Below, in pieces: positions 18,232-25,520 of a stretch of 64,000 nucleotides of DNA. The translations under genes and the position numbers were made by a program. The first letter of the stretch is position 1, and every line of letters begins with the position of its first letter. The notes beneath the pieces are model-generated. The model saw nothing but the letters and a program-made list of their open reading frames with translations. It made no database searches and was not told where the DNA came from. The DNA comes from Mesorhizobium sp. WSM3862 (lineage in GTDB: Bacteria; Pseudomonadota; Alphaproteobacteria; Rhizobiales; Rhizobiaceae): the NCBI RefSeq assembly GCF_002294985.1, contig NZ_NSGE01000001.1, positions 124,001 to 188,000 on the forward strand, in the 5' to 3' direction.

Positions 18232-18599
18232 CAATCAGCCCAAGCCCTGGTCCGTCGCCTCGGCAACGGCCACTGTCGATCACAGTCTCGCGATCCGGCA
18301 ATGCTTCGCTCATTTTCAGCGCTCGTCGCGATTGACTCGGCAAAACGCGCTCCTATGTTGCGCCCGCTCGCAGATTTCCAACCTGCGGCACGCGTCCTTC
18401 GGACGCGGTCGCTGTAGAATTTTAGAATTGCGCATGCGCCTTTCCGAAAATCGAAGCCGATTTTCGGGGGTCATGCGCTACCCCGCGAGCAGAAAGGTCA
18501 AACCCGCCATGCCTGGCGACAGTCACAGTCGAACGCAACCGCCGTCCGCCTTGACGTGACCTGACGGCTCACGTCCTGCCGGACGGCAAGGAGTGAGCC
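18232..18599. other. Intergenic region before mgtE
   Basis: No gene seen. The stretch carries one palindromic repeat element (18430-18478). No magnesium riboswitch of the M-box or mgtA-leader type could be recognised. Confidence 0.6.
18430..18478. repeat. Palindromic intergenic element (rhizobial type)
   Basis: Outer arms GCGCATG (18430-18436) and CATGCGC (18472-18478) enclose inner perfect arms CCGAAAATCG (18444-18453) and CGATTTTCGG (18458-18467) around a 4-base loop. From memory, Mesorhizobium genomes contain many elements of this layout, with GCGCATGATC-like ends and a CCGAAAA core. Copy number in this genome cannot be checked here. Confidence 0.7.
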
Positions 18600-19964
18600 A
18601 TGAATGAATTCGCATCCGTATTGGACGACGAAGCGGTCGCCGTCGCCCGTGTTCTTGCCAACGACCACGTCGCTGACGTCGTCGAAGCCCTCAACCGCGA
18701 ACCTCGCGAGACCGCCATCGAGCTGCTCTGCGCGGTGCCGTTCGAGCGGCTGGTCGAAATCTTCGACCAGCCGGAGCTCGAAAGCGCGCCGCAACTCGCC
18801 GCAGCGCTGCCGCGCGCGAAAGCAGGCAAGCTGCTCACCGCCATGTCGGTCGACCGCGCAGCCGACATCCTGCGCGAGCTCGATGAGCCTGCGCGCTCAG
18901 AACTGCTTGGCGCGCTTGCCCCACCGCTGCGCGCGACACTGCTTTCGATTCTCGGTTATCCCGAGGGCAGCGCCGCCTCGATCATGACGACCGAGTTCGT
19001 CAGCGTGCCTTCGGACTGGACCGTCGGCCGCACGCTCGACTACATCCGCAAAGTCGAGCGCACGCGCGAGACCGTCTATGCGATCTACATCACCGACAAG
19101 GACACGCAGCTCCTGCTGCGGGCGACGGGCTTGCGCCGGCTGATCACCGGCGAGCCTCAGGACTCGATCCTGTCGGTGGCGCCGGATCGCATGCCGGTCA
19201 CGGTCACGCCGCTGACCGATCGCGAAACGCTGGCGCAGACGATCTCCAAATACGATCTGCTCGCCCTGCCGGTTGTGGATCACGGCAAGATCCTCGGCAT
19301 CGTCACCATCGACGACATCATCGACACCATGGTCGAGGAAACGACCGAAGACGTTCATCGTTTCGGCGGCATGGAGGCGCTGGACGAGCCCTATATGAAG
19401 ATGGGCTTCCTCGCCATGATCCAGAAGCGGGCCGGCTGGCTCTGCGCGCTGTTCCTCAGCGAGATGCTCACGGCGAACGCCATGCAGAGCTACGAGGGCG
19501 AGTTGGAGAAGGCGATCGTGCTCACCCTCTTCATCCCGCTGATCATGAGCTCGGGCGGCAACTCCGGCTCGCAGGCGACCTCGCTCGTCATCCGCGCGCT
19601 GGCGCTGCGCGAGATCGGCCTTCGCGACTGGTGGCGTGTCGCCTTGCGCGAGCTGCCGACCGGTTTGGTGCTCGGCTCGATCCTCGGCATAGTCGGCATC
19701 TGCCGCATCGCGCTCTGGCAGTATTTCGGCTTCTACGACTATGGCCCGCATTGGATGCTGATCGCGGCAACGGTGGGTGCGGCGCTGGTCGGCATCGTCA
19801 CCTTCGGCTCGCTGTCGGGTTCGATGCTGCCTTTCGCGCTGAAGCGCATCGGCTTCGATCCGGCAAGTGCCTCGGCGCCGTTCGTCGCCACGCTCGTCGA
19901 CGTCACCGGGCTGGTGATCTATTTCTCGGTGGCTCTGGTGATCCTGCGCGGCACGCTCCTCTAG
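18600..19964 (+). CDS. mgtE: Magnesium transporter MgtE
   Basis: A 454-residue magnesium channel. The cytosolic N-domain (about residues 10-125) is followed by two CBS domains (about 130-250; VYAIYITDKDTQLLL and LPVVDHGKILGIVTIDDIID), which sense magnesium. The C-terminal membrane domain has five helices with the pore signature PLIMSSGGNSGSQATSLVIRAL and ends in VDVTGLVIYFSVAL. All are standard for MgtE and the length is normal. A strong Shine-Dalgarno (AAGGAG) fixes the ATG at 18600. It is convergent with gor. Confidence 0.95.
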   Translation: MNEFASVLDDEAVAVARVLANDHVADVVEALNREPRETAIELLCAVPFERLVEIFDQPELESAPQLAAALPRAKAGKLLTAMSVDRAADILRELDEPARSELLGALAPPLRATLLSILGYPEGSAASIMTTEFVSVPSDWTVGRTLDYIRKVERTRETVYAIYITDKDTQLLLRATGLRRLITGEPQDSILSVAPDRMPVTVTPLTDRETLAQTISKYDLLALPVVDHGKILGIVTIDDIIDTMVEETTEDVHRFGGMEALDEPYMKMGFLAMIQKRAGWLCALFLSEMLTANAMQSYEGELEKAIVLTLFIPLIMSSGGNSGSQATSLVIRALALREIGLRDWWRVALRELPTGLVLGSILGIVGICRIALWQYFGFYDYGPHWMLIAATVGAALVGIVTFGSLSGSMLPFALKRIGFDPASASAPFVATLVDVTGLVIYFSVALVILRGTLL

Positions 19965-19976
19965 CCAAGAAGCTTC

Positions 19977-20001
19977 GCGCCGCCGGCATGGCCGGCGGCG
20001 C
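19977..20001. terminator. GC-rich hairpin between convergent mgtE and gor
   Basis: GCGCCGCCGGC (19977-19987) pairs perfectly with GCCGGCGGCGC (19991-20001) around an ATG loop: an 11-base stem. No clear T-run follows on either strand, so it is a strong 3'-end hairpin rather than a textbook intrinsic terminator. Confidence 0.5.
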
Positions 20002-20015
20002 CTTCCCGACTGGCT

Positions 20016-21404
20016 TCAAACGCGCTCGCCGTTCTTCACGCGATAGGTCGGCTTGTACATGGTGACCAGCTCCTCCGCCGCTGTCGGGTGGACGGCCATG
20101 GTGCGGTCGAAATCGTCCTTGGTCAGCCCCGCCTTCAGCGGAATGCCGAGCAGCTGCGCCATCTCGCCGGCGTCAGGTCCCAGGATATGGGCACCGAGCA
20201 CTTTCCGCGACGCGCCGTCGACCACCAACTTCATCAGCATCTTTTCGTCACGGCCCGACAGCGTGTGCCGCATGGGACGGAAAGACGCGCGATAGATCTC
20301 GATGTCGGGGAAGCGCTTGACCGCCTCGTCCTCGGATAGGCCAACGGTGCCGATCTCGGGCTGCGAAAACACGGCCGTCGGAATGGTATCATGGTCTGGC
20401 GCTGTCGGATTGCCTTTGAAGGCTGTCTCGATGAAACACATCGCTTCGTGGATGGCCACCGGCGTCAGTTGCACGCGGTGGGTGACGTCGCCGATCGCCC
20501 AGATATTGTCGATGCTGGTGCGGGAAAATTCATCGACGATGATCGCGCCGGTCTTGCCGAGCTCCACGCCGATGCCTTCGAGTCCCATATTCTCCGTGTT
20601 CGGGATGCGGCCGATCGCCAGCATGACCTGGTCGACGGTCAGCGTCTGGCCACTGGAGAGCAGCACGTCCAGTCTGCCCTCAGCGGTCTTGCGCACCCAT
20701 TCCGAGATCGAACGGCAGAGGATCCTGATCCCCTTCTTCTCCATTGTCTCGTGCAGCGAGCGGCGAAGGTCCATATCGAAGCGCGAAAGAATTTCTTGGC
20801 CACGGTAGACCAGCGTGGTGTCGACGCCCAGTCCATGAAAGATGTTGGCAAATTCGACGGCGATATAGCCGCCGCCCTCGATCATGATCGCCTTCGGCAA
20901 TTCCTTGAGATCGAAGGCCTCGTTGGAGAAGATGCAGTATTCGTGGCCGGAAAGCGCCGGGTGCGGAGCCGGACGGCCGCCCGTGGCGATCAGGATCTGG
21001 TCGGCGCTGACGGTGCGGTCTTCGGCAGTGAGATAGACGGAATGCGGATCGACCAGCACGGCGCGCGAATGGAAGGCCTCGCCGCCCGCACCTTCGACAT
21101 TCCTCTTGTAGATCGCCTCCAGCCTGGCGATCTCCTTGTCCTTGTTGGCGACCAGCGTCGGCCAGTCGAAGCTTGCCTCGGGCACCATCCAGCCATAGCC
21201 GGCGGCATCAGCGAAATGTTCGGGGAATTGCGAGGCATAGACATAGAGTTTCTTCGGCACGCAGCCGCGGATGACGCAAGTACCGCCATAGCGATACTCC
21301 TCGGCAATGGCGACGCGCTTGCCGAGCGAGGCAGCCACACGGGCCGCCCTCACCCCGCCGGAGCCGCCGCCGATGACGAAGAGATCATAGTCGTAACCGG
21401 CCAT
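20016..21404 (-). CDS. gor: Glutathione-disulfide reductase
   Basis: Reduces oxidised glutathione with NADPH; cytosolic flavoprotein homodimer. The 462-residue protein has the FAD-binding YDLFVIGGGSGGVRAARVAA, the redox-active disulfide in GGTCVIRGCVPKK, a second nucleotide-binding site near IMIEGGGYIAVEFANIFHGLG, the second FAD motif NIWAIGDVT, and the C-terminal catalytic HPTAAEEL. The start at MAGYDYDLF (21404) is chosen; longer in-frame extensions reach into the neighbouring terminator and DUF2059 gene and are shadows. It is transcribed alone or after DUF2059. Confidence 0.94.
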   Translation of the reverse strand: MAGYDYDLFVIGGGSGGVRAARVAASLGKRVAIAEEYRYGGTCVIRGCVPKKLYVYASQFPEHFADAAGYGWMVPEASFDWPTLVANKDKEIARLEAIYKRNVEGAGGEAFHSRAVLVDPHSVYLTAEDRTVSADQILIATGGRPAPHPALSGHEYCIFSNEAFDLKELPKAIMIEGGGYIAVEFANIFHGLGVDTTLVYRGQEILSRFDMDLRRSLHETMEKKGIRILCRSISEWVRKTAEGRLDVLLSSGQTLTVDQVMLAIGRIPNTENMGLEGIGVELGKTGAIIVDEFSRTSIDNIWAIGDVTHRVQLTPVAIHEAMCFIETAFKGNPTAPDHDTIPTAVFSQPEIGTVGLSEDEAVKRFPDIEIYRASFRPMRHTLSGRDEKMLMKLVVDGASRKVLGAHILGPDAGEMAQLLGIPLKAGLTKDDFDRTMAVHPTAAEELVTMYKPTYRVKNGERV

Positions 21405-21458
21405 CGAAAGGACTCCTGCGCAATGGAAGTGTGTCACAGGTAGGCGGACAGCAGGCAA

Positions 21459-21485
21459 AAGAAAAGCCCGGAAACCCGGGCTCTT
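21459..21485 (-). terminator. Intrinsic terminator after the DUF2059 gene
   Basis: On the minus strand AGCCCGG and CCGGGCT (21465-21482) form a 7-base stem with a 4-base loop, followed by TTTCTTTT. It lies 35 bases after the DUF2059 stop and upstream of gor. Confidence 0.78.
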
Positions 21486-21519
21486 CTGGTCCAGTCGGCC
21501 ATCGGCCGCTTGAAACGGA

Positions 21520-22155
21520 TCAGTTCTGCGAATTGTCGGCAGGAGCCGAGTTGTCGGCAGGAGCCTGGTCGTCTGCAGGCGCCGAATTATCGGCAGGAGC
21601 GGACCCGTCGGCAGGAGCGGCCGCATCCTTCGCAGGCTTGGCCGGAGCCGCGGCCTTTGCGGCGGCGGCGAGCGTTTCGCCGACCTGCTGGGCCAGGTCG
21701 CGGGCGACACCGTTCTGCCAAATGTCGGCCGCCTTCACCAGGTCGCGCGTGACCGCCGGGCCGCTGTCGAGCAGCTTCTTGCCGGCTTCCGAGCTGTAGA
21801 AAGTGGCGATATCGTTGAGGTCCTTTTCGGAAAACACCTTGGCGTAGGCGAGCGCCGCTTCCTTCTCCAGGTCGGCGCGGCGCGCCGCCAAGCCCATCGC
21901 CTTTTCGGTGACCGTCTTGCCGATCAGTTCCTGCATGTCGGGATTCTTCTGGATCAGCTGGTTCTCAAGCGCTGCCGCCGCCTGCGGCAGGATATTGTCG
22001 AACGGGTCGGTAGCGTGGATAGCCGCAACTGCGGCCCGTGCGGCCTTCAGATGCGATTCGCTGATATCCTGCGAAAACGCCGGCGAGGACAGCGCAAGCA
22101 CCGCTGAGGCCGCCAGAATGGTCGAAAGGCGGCGAACCCGTTTATGCAACATCAT
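21520..22155 (-). CDS. DUF2059 domain-containing exported protein with Ala/Pro/Asp repeat tail
   Basis: A 211-residue exported protein. After a signal peptide ([20 protein letters not shown]) comes the DUF2059 helical domain with [24 protein letters not shown], the best conserved part of this family. From about residue 165 the protein becomes a low-complexity tail of alanine and proline ending in five tandem copies of A-P-A-D-(N/D/G)-(S/Q). The DNA beneath it is a direct-repeat array (about 21525-21615). The family's function is unknown. The start (two consecutive ATGs, 22155 or 22152) overlaps the rpiA stop by 14 bases, so the two are probably one operon. Confidence 0.85.
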   Translation of the reverse strand: MMLHKRVRRLSTILAASAVLALSSPAFSQDISESHLKAARAAVAAIHATDPFDNILPQAAAALENQLIQKNPDMQELIGKTVTEKAMGLAARRADLEKEAALAYAKVFSEKDLNDIATFYSSEAGKKLLDSGPAVTRDLVKAADIWQNGVARDLAQQVGETLAAAAKAAAPAKPAKDAAAPADGSAPADNSAPADDQAPADNSAPADNSQN

Positions 22156-22873
22156 GGTCGATAGAACTCCCTGGTTTTCGGGCGGCATGGACGGTTTGGA
22201 TGCCGTCGCCGCCGGCGATGACGGCGGTTGACGCCAGCCCGATGAATAGACCGTGCTCGACGACGCCTGGAATGGCGAAGAGAGCATTCGAAAGCGCTCT
22301 TGTATCCGGAATGCGGCCAAAAGATGCATCGAGGATAAAGTGGCCGCCGTCTGTAACAAATGGCTGCTCCCCCGTCATCCTCAATGTCACCGGGCCGGCA
22401 AGGCCGAGCCTTGCCGCCGCCGCGCCGACCGCGATCTCGGTGGCGCGCAGGCCGAACTTGTTGACCTCGATCGGCAGGGGGAAACGGCCGAGCGTCTCGA
22501 CCATCTTGGACTGGTCGGCAATCACGATCATGCGCTGCGACGCCGCCGCGACGATCTTCTCGCGCAGCAGCGCCCCGCCCCCACCCTTGATCAACGTCAG
22601 CGCGGGATCGATCTCGTCGGCGCCGTCGATGGTGAGGTCGAGCTCCGGCGTTTCCTCGAGCGTCGACAGCGGCACGCCAAGCTCGCGGCAGAGTGCCGCG
22701 GTGCGCTCGGATGTGGGCACGCCGATGACGCTGAGGCCGGTCGCGACCTTTTCGGCGAGCAGCCGGACGAACTCGTCGGCGGTCGTGCCCGTGCCGATGC
22801 CGAGCCGCATGCCGCTGCTGACATGGGCGAGCGCCGCACGCGCGGCCTCGACCTTCAACTGCCTTGCGTCCAT
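22142..22873 (-). CDS. rpiA: Ribose-5-phosphate isomerase A
   Basis: Interconverts ribose-5-phosphate and ribulose-5-phosphate in the pentose phosphate pathway. Conserved motifs are all present: [12 protein letters not shown] (phosphate loop), [13 protein letters not shown] (catalytic acid), [14 protein letters not shown], and [11 protein letters not shown]. Length of about 243 residues is normal. The start at [15 protein letters not shown] (22873) fits the family; an in-frame ATG at 22897 would add eight residues. Downstream it overlaps the DUF2059 gene by 14 bases. Confidence 0.93.
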   Translation of the reverse strand: MDARQLKVEAARAALAHVSSGMRLGIGTGTTADEFVRLLAEKVATGLSVIGVPTSERTAALCRELGVPLSTLEETPELDLTIDGADEIDPALTLIKGGGGALLREKIVAAASQRMIVIADQSKMVETLGRFPLPIEVNKFGLRATEIAVGAAAARLGLAGPVTLRMTGEQPFVTDGGHFILDASFGRIPDTRALSNALFAIPGVVEHGLFIGLASTAVIAGGDGIQTVHAARKPGSSIDHDVA

Positions 22874-23026
22874 GCCGCTCCTGTCCCCGATTTCCATGGT
22901 TTGGCGCGCCTCCTAGCATTTTTGCCTGTCCCGTCAAAGGCTCTGCCTGTGGACCGATGGAGGCGGCTTGCTTGACCACCGCCCAGCTTGTATCGGCTGC
23001 GGAACCTCAATTATTCAGGACTGGCC

Positions 23027-23707
23027 ATGACCCGACCGATCATCGTGTTCGACCTCGACGGGACGCTCATCGACACTGCGCCGGATCTGCTCGACAGCCT
23101 CAACCACAGCCTGGCGGCCGCGGAGCTTGCCGCGGTCGACCAAGCCGGCTTCAAGCGCTACGTCGGCCATGGCGGCCGCGTGATGATCGAACGCGCGCAT
23201 GCGGCGCAAAACAAGGCGCTGATGGCGGAAGAGCACGACCGGCTGCTGAAGCTTTTCCTCGACCACTACACGATCAACATTCCAGGCAAGTCCCGCCCCT
23301 ATCCCGGCGTGGTCGCGGCTCTCGACCACTTCCAGGCCGCCGGTTATCTGATGGCGGTTTGCACCAACAAGTATGAAGCGAATTCGGCGACGCTGATCGG
23401 CGCGCTCGGTCTCGACAAATACTTTGCCGCGATCTGCGGCCAGGACACTTTTGCCTTCCGCAAACCCGACCCGCGCCATCTGACCGAAACCATCAAACTG
23501 GCTGGCGGCGATCCGCACAACGCCCTGATGGTCGGCGATTCGCAGACCGACATCGACACCGCCAAGGCGGCCGGTATTCCGGTGGTGGCGGTCGATTTCG
23601 GCTATACGGATCGTCATGTGCGCGAGTTCGAACCGACGCTGGTGATCTCGCATTTCGACACGCTGACGCCGGAATTGGCCCAGCGTCTGATCGCGGCGGC
23701 GCGCTGA
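23027..23707 (+). CDS. gph: Phosphoglycolate phosphatase (HAD superfamily)
   Basis: Removes phosphate from 2-phosphoglycolate arising in DNA repair and oxygenase side reactions. HAD motifs are complete: motif I VFDLDGTLIDTAPD with the nucleophile Asp, motif II VCTNK, motif III lysine in FRKPDPRHL, motif IV VGDSQTDIDTAKAAG. The helical cap lies between residues 15 and 85. The 226-residue length and the cap type fit Gph; other HAD-IA phosphatases are possible. ATG 23027 (MTRPIIVFDLDGT) is chosen over an in-frame start at 22988. The gene is divergent from rpiA. Confidence 0.88.
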   Translation: MTRPIIVFDLDGTLIDTAPDLLDSLNHSLAAAELAAVDQAGFKRYVGHGGRVMIERAHAAQNKALMAEEHDRLLKLFLDHYTINIPGKSRPYPGVVAALDHFQAAGYLMAVCTNKYEANSATLIGALGLDKYFAAICGQDTFAFRKPDPRHLTETIKLAGGDPHNALMVGDSQTDIDTAKAAGIPVVAVDFGYTDRHVREFEPTLVISHFDTLTPELAQRLIAAAR

Positions 23708-23833
23708 GCGCCTGCCCAGATCGAGCCGGCAGGAACCCGAAATCGGTCCGCAGGATAACGTCGGCACATTGCCTTGACTTCGCGCACCCGCCTCCCTTAT
23801 ATCGCGGCTCGCTTCGGCCTTCGGGCAACGAGC

Positions 23834-23908
23834 GGGCGATTAGCTCAGCGGGAGAGCACACCCTTCACACGGGTGGGGTCGCAGGTTCAATCCCTGCATC
23901 GCCCACCA
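23834..23908 (+). tRNA. tRNA-Val (anticodon CAC)
   Basis: Complete cloverleaf: acceptor GGGCGAT (23834-23840) pairs with ATCGCCC (23898-23904); D-arm GCTC/GAGC; anticodon stem CACCC/GGGTG with loop TTCACAC giving anticodon CAC; T-arm GCAGG TTCAATC CCTGC. Discriminator A and an encoded CCA end at 23908. Reads the valine codon GUG. Confidence 0.95.
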
Positions 23909-23930
23909 TCCAACTTCCCGAAAGTTGGAT
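23908..23930 (+). terminator. Hairpin immediately after tRNA-Val
   Basis: ATCCAACTT (23908-23916) pairs perfectly with AAGTTGGAT (23922-23930). The stem begins on the last base of the encoded CCA. No T-run follows, so it may be a processing or partial termination signal. Confidence 0.45.
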
Positions 23931-23993
23931 GATCCGGCCGCGATGAACCTCTTCAATTTCGTGCAGTGGGGCAGCTCGCGTCCGGGAGGCCGC

Positions 23994-24164
23994 TTAGATC
24001 AGGCCTCGGCGCACATTCAAATGCGTTACTCCCGTCACCAGAATGGCGCCGGTCATGAAGTAGAGCGTGGCTATGATGTTGCCCTGATGGAAATGCAGCC
24101 CGGCAAACAGCAGGGCCATAACCACGGCAAGAAATGCGATTACACGCGAGAAGTTATCGGGCAT
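23994..24164 (-). CDS. Small hydrophobic protein, 56 residues, unknown function
   Basis: A short open frame translating to MPDNFSRVIAFLAVVMALLF and ending in NVRRGLI. Two membrane-spanning segments are visible (about residues 8-22 and 30-46) joined by a short loop GLHFHQGN, with a basic C-terminus, so the coding interpretation is plausible: the residue pattern is that of a genuine two-helix membrane protein rather than the arginine-rich shadow translation usual in this GC-rich DNA. No strong Shine-Dalgarno was seen. No family was recognised. Confidence 0.5.
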   Translation of the reverse strand: MPDNFSRVIAFLAVVMALLFAGLHFHQGNIIATLYFMTGAILVTGVTHLNVRRGLI

Positions 24165-24817
24165 GGGGCAGCGAACCTATGCAAATAGGATGGATAGCCG
24201 CCCTCAATCAGCCGCGTGCTCCATAGATCGGTTTTCGATTTTCCGCAATTGCCTTTTGAAGCACTGCCGCAGTGTGGTGCCTGCTGCGGGCGGTGTCGAC
24301 AGCCGGGCCGCTGCCCTTCTTGCCGACATTGCATTCGAAGGCGCTGAGTTCGATCGGGGTCGTCGGCCTGGTCCATGCAGGGCGGCGGCAAGCCGCTGCT
24401 GGACAATGGCGACGCTTCTGTGATCGCCTTCACATACGCCGCGGAGGCATCGCGCACAGATATTGCACCGGTGGTACTGGCTTCTGCTTCAATGCATGGG
24501 CTTCAACGGCCTCCGGGCCTGAAAGCTCGGCAGGGAGTTTCGATCACCTAGCCATTTTCAGATTTGCTGTTCGCGCGCGTCGGTCGCCTCCCGCCACGCG
24601 CGCGAACGGCGTTTCGTAGTTCGGTTCGCGTCCGCCAGCGCGCTCCGGTTCCCGATGCAAGGGACAGTTGCCGGCCAGTTTGATGCCGGCAGCGCACGTC
24701 TGGCGCCCGATCTACAAAGGCCGTCGCGTGTTGCCGCAATCGCACGAAAGGAGACAGGCCTTGATCGAGCATGCACTTGTCATACAATTTCCGCTCAACG
24801 AGAGGCGGAACCGCATC
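24165..24817. other. Intergenic region of about 650 bases, no intact gene seen
   Basis: Several overlapping frames of 60-115 codons occur, but none shows a convincing start, domain or codon pattern across its length. A frame near 24370-24550 reads protein-like (GGGKPLLDNGDASVIAFTY) up to a stop at 24549 but has no supported start, so this could be a decayed gene. The promoter of the Crp-like gene must lie here. Confidence 0.45.
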
Positions 24818-25504
24818 ATGTCCAGAGCCAGCGCAGACGACAGGAGCACCCTGCCGCGTCTGGCGCGGATCGATCCGCGCCAGTTCGATTTGCTGTTCGG
24901 CGGCTGCAAGGTCGAACGTTATGCCGCCGGTCAGCACCTGTTCGTCCAGGAGGACGCATCCGACCGCATCTACGGCGTGATGAGCGGCACGGTCGAGATT
25001 TCGCTCTATTCACCGGGCGGGCAGAAGCTGGTGGCCAATATCGAGCTGTCGCGCAGCCTGATCGGCGAGATCGGCGCGCTCGACGGACGCCCGCGCACGG
25101 CAACCGCCATCTGCCTCACCGCATGCGAGCTGGTTTCCCTCAGTCGCACGCAACTCTTTGATCGCATTGAAAAAAATCCACCGCTGGCGCGCGCCATGAT
25201 CGAGCTGCTGTGCACACGGCTGCGCTGGGTCAGCGGCGAGCTCGGCGACCAGGCCTTCTTCGGCATCGAGGCCCGGCTGGCGAAACGGCTGGTGTTCCTC
25301 AGCGGCGTCATGGCCGACCCCGCCGGCTGGATCCCGATTTCGCAATCGGAACTCGGCGAATTCCTCGGCGCGACGCGCGAGTCGGTCAACAAGACGCTCA
25401 ACGACTGGCGCAACCGGCACATGATCGACATCAAACGCGGCGGGCTGCGCATCACCAATGCCGCCGCGCTGAACCACATCGCCGATTCGCAGGACGACGA
25501 CTGA
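24818..25504 (+). CDS. Crp/Fnr-family transcriptional regulator
   Basis: A 228-residue regulator. The N-terminal cyclic-nucleotide-binding fold (about residues 15-130) has the hinge GQHLFVQEDASDRIYGVMSG and a phosphate-binding-like cassette IGEIGALDGRPRTATA, close to the G-E-[IL]-x-x-L-x4-R-[ST]-A pattern of proteins that bind cAMP or cGMP. No Fnr-type N-terminal cysteines are present. The C-terminal winged helix has ISQSELGEFLGATRESVNKTLNDW, with the recognition helix in TRESVNKTL. The start at MSRASADDRS (24818) is preceded by AGAGGCGG; in-frame starts further upstream are rejected. It is convergent with the P450-DyP gene, 16 bases apart, and lies near a class III cyclase gene. Confidence 0.88.
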   Translation: MSRASADDRSTLPRLARIDPRQFDLLFGGCKVERYAAGQHLFVQEDASDRIYGVMSGTVEISLYSPGGQKLVANIELSRSLIGEIGALDGRPRTATAICLTACELVSLSRTQLFDRIEKNPPLARAMIELLCTRLRWVSGELGDQAFFGIEARLAKRLVFLSGVMADPAGWIPISQSELGEFLGATRESVNKTLNDWRNRHMIDIKRGGLRITNAAALNHIADSQDDD

Positions 25505-25520
25505 ACGATTGTGACCCGAA

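Noticed and set aside
18232..18599. Magnesium riboswitch (M-box) before mgtE
   Set aside because: The conserved M-box core could not be found; only a palindromic repeat element is present.
23834..23930. tRNA-Val as attachment site of an integrated island
   Set aside because: No integrase gene and no direct repeat of the tRNA 3' end were seen in the window.
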